Origin: Penium margaritaceum
Taxonomy: Eukaryota > Streptophyta > Zygnematophyceae > Desmidiales > Peniaceae
NCBI GenBank assembly: GCA_023375785.1
Contig: SZWC01003884.1
Coordinates: 138,641 to 159,289, forward strand
Length of the DNA: 20,649 nt
Reading direction: 5' to 3'
Shown: one piece after another, positions 17,395-20,649 of the stretch
How positions within the stretch are numbered: the first letter of the stretch is position 1
How the letters are laid out: each line of letters begins with the position of its first letter
Notes under the pieces: model-generated
Seen by the model: only the letters and a program-made list of their open reading frames with translations
Told to the model about the DNA's origin: nothing
Database searches by the model: none
Made by a program: the position numbers and the translations under genes

Positions 17395-18312
17395 GGTCGA
17401 GACCCGGACACTTGGTGGGTTGTACCAGTGTCACGAGGAGACCATGTGATCGTGTGTCTTGGTGTGTGGCTATACTGCGTGTGGCATGTGCATGCGACCT
17501 GGGTCGCTCTTAGTGGTCGAGACCCGGACGCGTGGTGAGTTGCACTCGTCTTACGAGGAGATCCCCCATGATCCCGTGTTTGGTTGATAATGCTATTCAT
17601 GTTGGACTGCTCGTAGCGGTGGAGACCCCGGCACTAGTACCGCCAGTGTCACGAGGAGACCCGCTTGTCATCTGACATGTGTGTGATGTGCATTACAATC
17701 GTTTGTGTCCGTGTGCATCATTCCTCTCATGGTCGAGACCTAGACACTTCATAGGATGTGCCAGTGTTTAGGGAGACCTTAGATGGGTAGCAAATGTGTA
17801 TGCGTGTGAGTTCACGCGTGCACATTATGGCTTGGCATATGCTGTTGTTGCGTGCCTTCGCTCACATTTCTGGCATTGACGACCATGTGAGCCAGGGGGA
17901 GTGTTGGTTTGTGTGGCTTCCACCCGTCACGACCGATGCCGATGGATTACCCACATACCCATGTTGGTGGTATATGGTAGAGGAGGGCGTGATGACACGA
18001 CAGGCCTCCAGAGTGTCCCGAAACTTCTCCAGCATCTACGACAGTGCCGGCGAGGCGCGATCAATGCGTTCTGGCAGCCGTGTTGACTTGTCGAGAGCTA
18101 GAAGAGTTTTCTCGGTGGGTTGAGACCCGCGCACCTGGTAGAGTATACCGCTGCGAGGAGGAGACCCGATGGCTATTGTAGTGCTTCCGATGTTCGAAAA
18201 GCCGTTTGTGATATCTAGACGCTGATTCTGAGTGTTTCTAGCATTGCTCGTATTTTCTCGGTAGTCGAGACCCGAGCACTCTGAGAGCTGTTCCGGTGCC
18301 TCGAGGAAACCA
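17395..18312 (+). repeat. Six diverged stem-loop repeats (GAGACC family)
   Basis: Each unit is about 45-50 bp: a GTCGAGACC-like head, a short stem-loop, and a GAGGAGACC-like tail. Units lie at 17395-17443, 17515-17563, 17618-17661, 17731-17778, 18117-18166 and 18261-18312. The first four are spaced about 103-120 bp apart (120 between the first two). The last two are 144 bp apart and also share TTTTCTCGGT just upstream. The inner stem differs between units but still pairs in most: GACAC/GTGTC, GACG/CGTC, GCACT/AGTGT, ACACT/AGTGT, GAGCAC/GTGCCTC. Confidence 0.75.
17892..17906 (+). promoter_or_regulatory. Polypurine tract and LTR start-like site, second copy
   Basis: The same 15 bases as at 17244-17258 occur here, 648 bp downstream. 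The stretch before each is also alike (ATTGAGGACATC in front of the first, ATTGACGACCAT in front of the second). Sequences after the two sites diverge quickly. This looks like a second related LTR start, or a duplicated 3' end of one element. Confidence 0.45.
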
Positions 18313-18883
18313 CCTTTCTTGTTTACGTGTTAAATGCCGTGTGTTCTCCTCGCTGACTCGTTTGGGTTCAGCGGGGGTGACGGGACTCGGTGTGGCTAGC
18401 TGCCGGCGCCCCTACCTAAGCCCGCTAAGGGCTCATTTGTAAACTCTCATTGTTCTTTCATATTATGCATTCCAGACTTAGCCAATGTTTTTACGTTTTG
18501 CATTTCAGTCACACACAGATCTCATGTTCGCTTTTGCATGGGCCTGCATGCCCTAAGTATTTCCAACTCAGACTACATGTTGTTGGCCGTTTAGGAAAAA
18601 AGAACTCGAGAGTTGGGCTCGAATAGGACGAGTGGGCAAGCCCATGATTGCAGGTGGGCTAGCAGCTCACTAGATCGTGGGGGAGCTCTTGGTAGCCAAC
18701 CCTAACTCCGCGTTGCACTCATTGATCTCCTCTCACCTAGATCCGTTGCTGCGTCTAACCACTTACATGGCTCCCACCTTCCAGTGGGATCCTCCTTACA
18801 AGCTTGTGCTTATCTCTCCCCCTCTTCTTCGCTCCCTACACCCATCGATGTATGCCCTCTTGAAGACAACCCGTTAAGCAAAC
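18313..18883. other. Non-coding stretch after the stem-loop repeats
   Basis: GCCGGCGCCCCTACCTAAG followed by an AT-rich part (18440-18520) has the look of the end of an LTR, but no matching copy or primer-binding site was found. No gene was recognised. Confidence 0.35.
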
Positions 18884-19183
18884 ATGGATCATCAATGTGT
18901 GCAAGGGTGGAGCAATTATTTCGCGTGTTTCTTGCAATTGGGCAACCTACAATTCCCAAGCTCAACTCGGAATGAGATTGGCTGTACATTCCTAACTAGG
19001 TTCCTTGCTGATGTCTCAAGGATTGCGGCATTAGAGTTCAGAAGATATAGGTATGCTGAAGTAGGAGATGGCCGGAACAAATTGGTGGGCGGGAGAGGGG
19101 GGTCAGCAGTTGTTCCTTTCCAAGTATCACCATTTCTAAAGTGGGAAAAAATGAAGCCACAGACCGGCACATGCATGTGGTAA
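18884..19183 (+). other. Short open frame, 99 codons, not recognised
   Basis: It starts at ATG 18884 and ends at TAA 19181-19183. The middle (FLADVSRIAALEFRRYRYAEVGDGRN) has a balanced composition that could be a relic of a real protein. It carries no motif I can assign and no neighbouring exon. Chance is a fair alternative. Confidence 0.2.
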
Positions 19184-20626
19184 TGTCCCGCCACCACCCA
19201 CGGCAAAAGTGGGTGAAGGTGAAGAGGAACTAGTGGTATTGGCTGCACGCAGGCTTGCATCGGGGTTACGTAGTAATAGACTGAAGCCGGGTTCAAACAT
19301 GTTATCTGCATTGGACACGAGTTTTGCTCGACCTTCCCCTCCTGTCCGAGAAGTCGTCGTCGGTGAAGTCAAGTGCTTGCTTGTGATGTCCGATATCTGT
19401 TTCGGAAAAAACCCTGGTTGCTACGCAAAGTCTGTCCGATTCGCACGAATTTCTCGGACTGGGAGTCGCTTCCGCAAGAAAAATCGCGCTCAGAGAGGCC
19501 CTGTCTTTCGGACGCGACAGAAGTGCTGAAAAAAATACCTAGAAAATACTCGATGGGCTGTCGGTGGACAGAAACGCCGACCGCAGACAGAATTGCCGTC
19601 GCGGAAGTCCTTGTGCAGCGGATTTTCTGACGTTAGCGCTGATTCTTGGATACCGAACCAATTGCAGAAGGTTACTTTGTAACCCCAAAAGAAAGGGGAA
19701 GAAGCTTTAAAGTAGCAAAGGATCAGTGTAACACAGATCACAAAAGGCAAGAGGGCGAAGGACCCACGGCTATAGCGATTGGGTTGGATTCGAGTTTTCG
19801 CCTAGCGACAAGTTCACCCCCCCACTCCACAGGCCAAAGTCTCAGAGCAGTCCACACTGCTTCCCAGTCCATGCAATAGGGACATGCTATGCAAACTGGG
19901 TCCTCGCCTTCGTCGATCACCGCGAGTGGTCTTACTCTTTGCGCTAACCCCGAACCCCTCACACAAAGAAACTAGCCAACGGGCGCAGCCCCAGCAATCA
20001 GGCCCCAAACCGCTAAAGGTCGTTCGAGAGCGGCCTTGTACTTTGTCTCCTTCTGGGCCTCAGCCACCCGTAGCAGGGTTAACAACTTAGCACAGTGGAG
20101 GTACATTCGACTAGCGCCCTGACCGACAAGTTGGCGTCTCTATGCATGTTTGAGGCCTGAAACAGTTTGATGGAACTTTCGTCATGTAAGAGATGTCACA
20201 AGAAGACTCTTCCAAGTACCTTCAACGGGTTGCACAGGAATGAGCGGCTCATGGATCAAAATCTGTCAACGTCCAACGCTTTGAAAGTCGTTTCTATGAG
20301 TTTCAACGTGGACGGTGAGGTCGACAATGCCCAGGGCTCCAAAGATCCTCCTCGCCCATTCAACGGTTTGCTGTTTGTCCGTGCCACCCTCCACCTGCAA
20401 GGCGCACCACATCAGGAGAAAAAACAGGTGAAACTTTACATGAATGTCCTCTCCTGCTCAGCACTTTGTTACTCATTCCTTTTTCTCGTCATACTACTTT
20501 GGCGCACTGCCCGAAAGTTGCAAGAAAAAAGACCTATCCATCCCATCCTTAACCTATTTTTGGCCCACAAAGAAGAGCTGCTTGAGATGGTCCACGATTG
20601 CTGTGTTTTCTACTCTTTAGGTACCT
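19184..20626. other. Non-coding stretch with no recognised gene
   Basis: Frames up to about 106 codons exist on both strands and overlap one another, with no family resemblance. A small stem (GTCCGA with TCGGAC around ATTCG/CGAAT) lies at about 19426-19461. The region 19740-20090 is C-rich and might come from an organelle or an LTR, but I cannot place it. Confidence 0.35.
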
Positions 20627-20649
20627 CCCCCCCCCCCCCCCCCCCCCCC
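20627..20649. repeat. Poly-C run at window end
   Basis: Twenty-three C in a row end the window, after TACTCTTTAGGTACCT. A homopolymer of this length at the very edge suggests a contig end or sequencing artefact. Confidence 0.9.

Noticed and set aside
17395..18312. CRISPR-like array
   Set aside because: The repeats are few, strongly diverged and unevenly spaced, with no cas genes, in a plant-type transposon context. They are stem-loop repeats.
19738..20008. Organelle rRNA or group II intron fragment suspected from the C-rich block
   Set aside because: No domain V, conserved rRNA helix or organelle gene could be identified by reading; it is left unassigned.

Overview
The window looks like intergenic DNA from a large, repeat-rich land-plant nuclear genome. 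The evidence is nested Ty1/copia retrotransposons, a primer-binding site for plant initiator tRNA-Met, a tRNA-derived element, and no recognisable intact host gene. The species cannot be fixed from the sequence. No open reading frame here looks functional; every recognisable protein region is broken by stops and frameshifts.

Positions 1-11424 hold three layers of copia elements. (a) A minus-strand gag remnant (10915-11424) is the oldest layer visible. (b) An outer plus-strand copia element (about 15-10914) abuts that gag and appears to sit inside it. It has two LTR copies of about 374 bp, and its gag, protease, integrase, reverse transcriptase (RT) and RNase H are all readable but decayed. 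(c) An inner, complete, minus-strand copia element (4321-9816) is inserted in the outer pol between RT and RNase H. Its LTRs of 653 and 646 bp both run TGATGGA...TCCATCA, and the 5-bp target duplication GGAGG is perfect. LTR divergence judged by eye (outer about 15-20%, inner about 11-13%) fits this order. The inner element keeps a 12-base tRNA-iMet primer-binding site and nearly one reading frame from gag to the end of RNase H.

Positions 11425-15000 are mostly non-coding. They contain a degenerate 59-bp repeat, short perfect hairpins, a minus-strand tRNA-like segment with box A and box B (probably a SINE head), and a near-identical 273/276-bp tandem duplication whose junction carries the only N in the sequence.

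Positions 15010-15460 are the most unusual part. A G-rich segment with a repeated G-box motif precedes a chain of about seven hairpins in 330 bp, including a perfect 19-bp stem. After it comes a decayed, unrecognised reading frame (15486-17060) that includes a charged, helix-prone stretch. Then come two polypurine-tract/LTR-start-like sites 648 bp apart, and a family of six diverged stem-loop repeats (17395-18312) whose stems seem to be kept by paired changes.

Positions 18313-20649 show no recognisable gene. The window starts in (TC)n and ends in a run of 23 C, which suggests that it is a whole short contig bounded by simple repeats.
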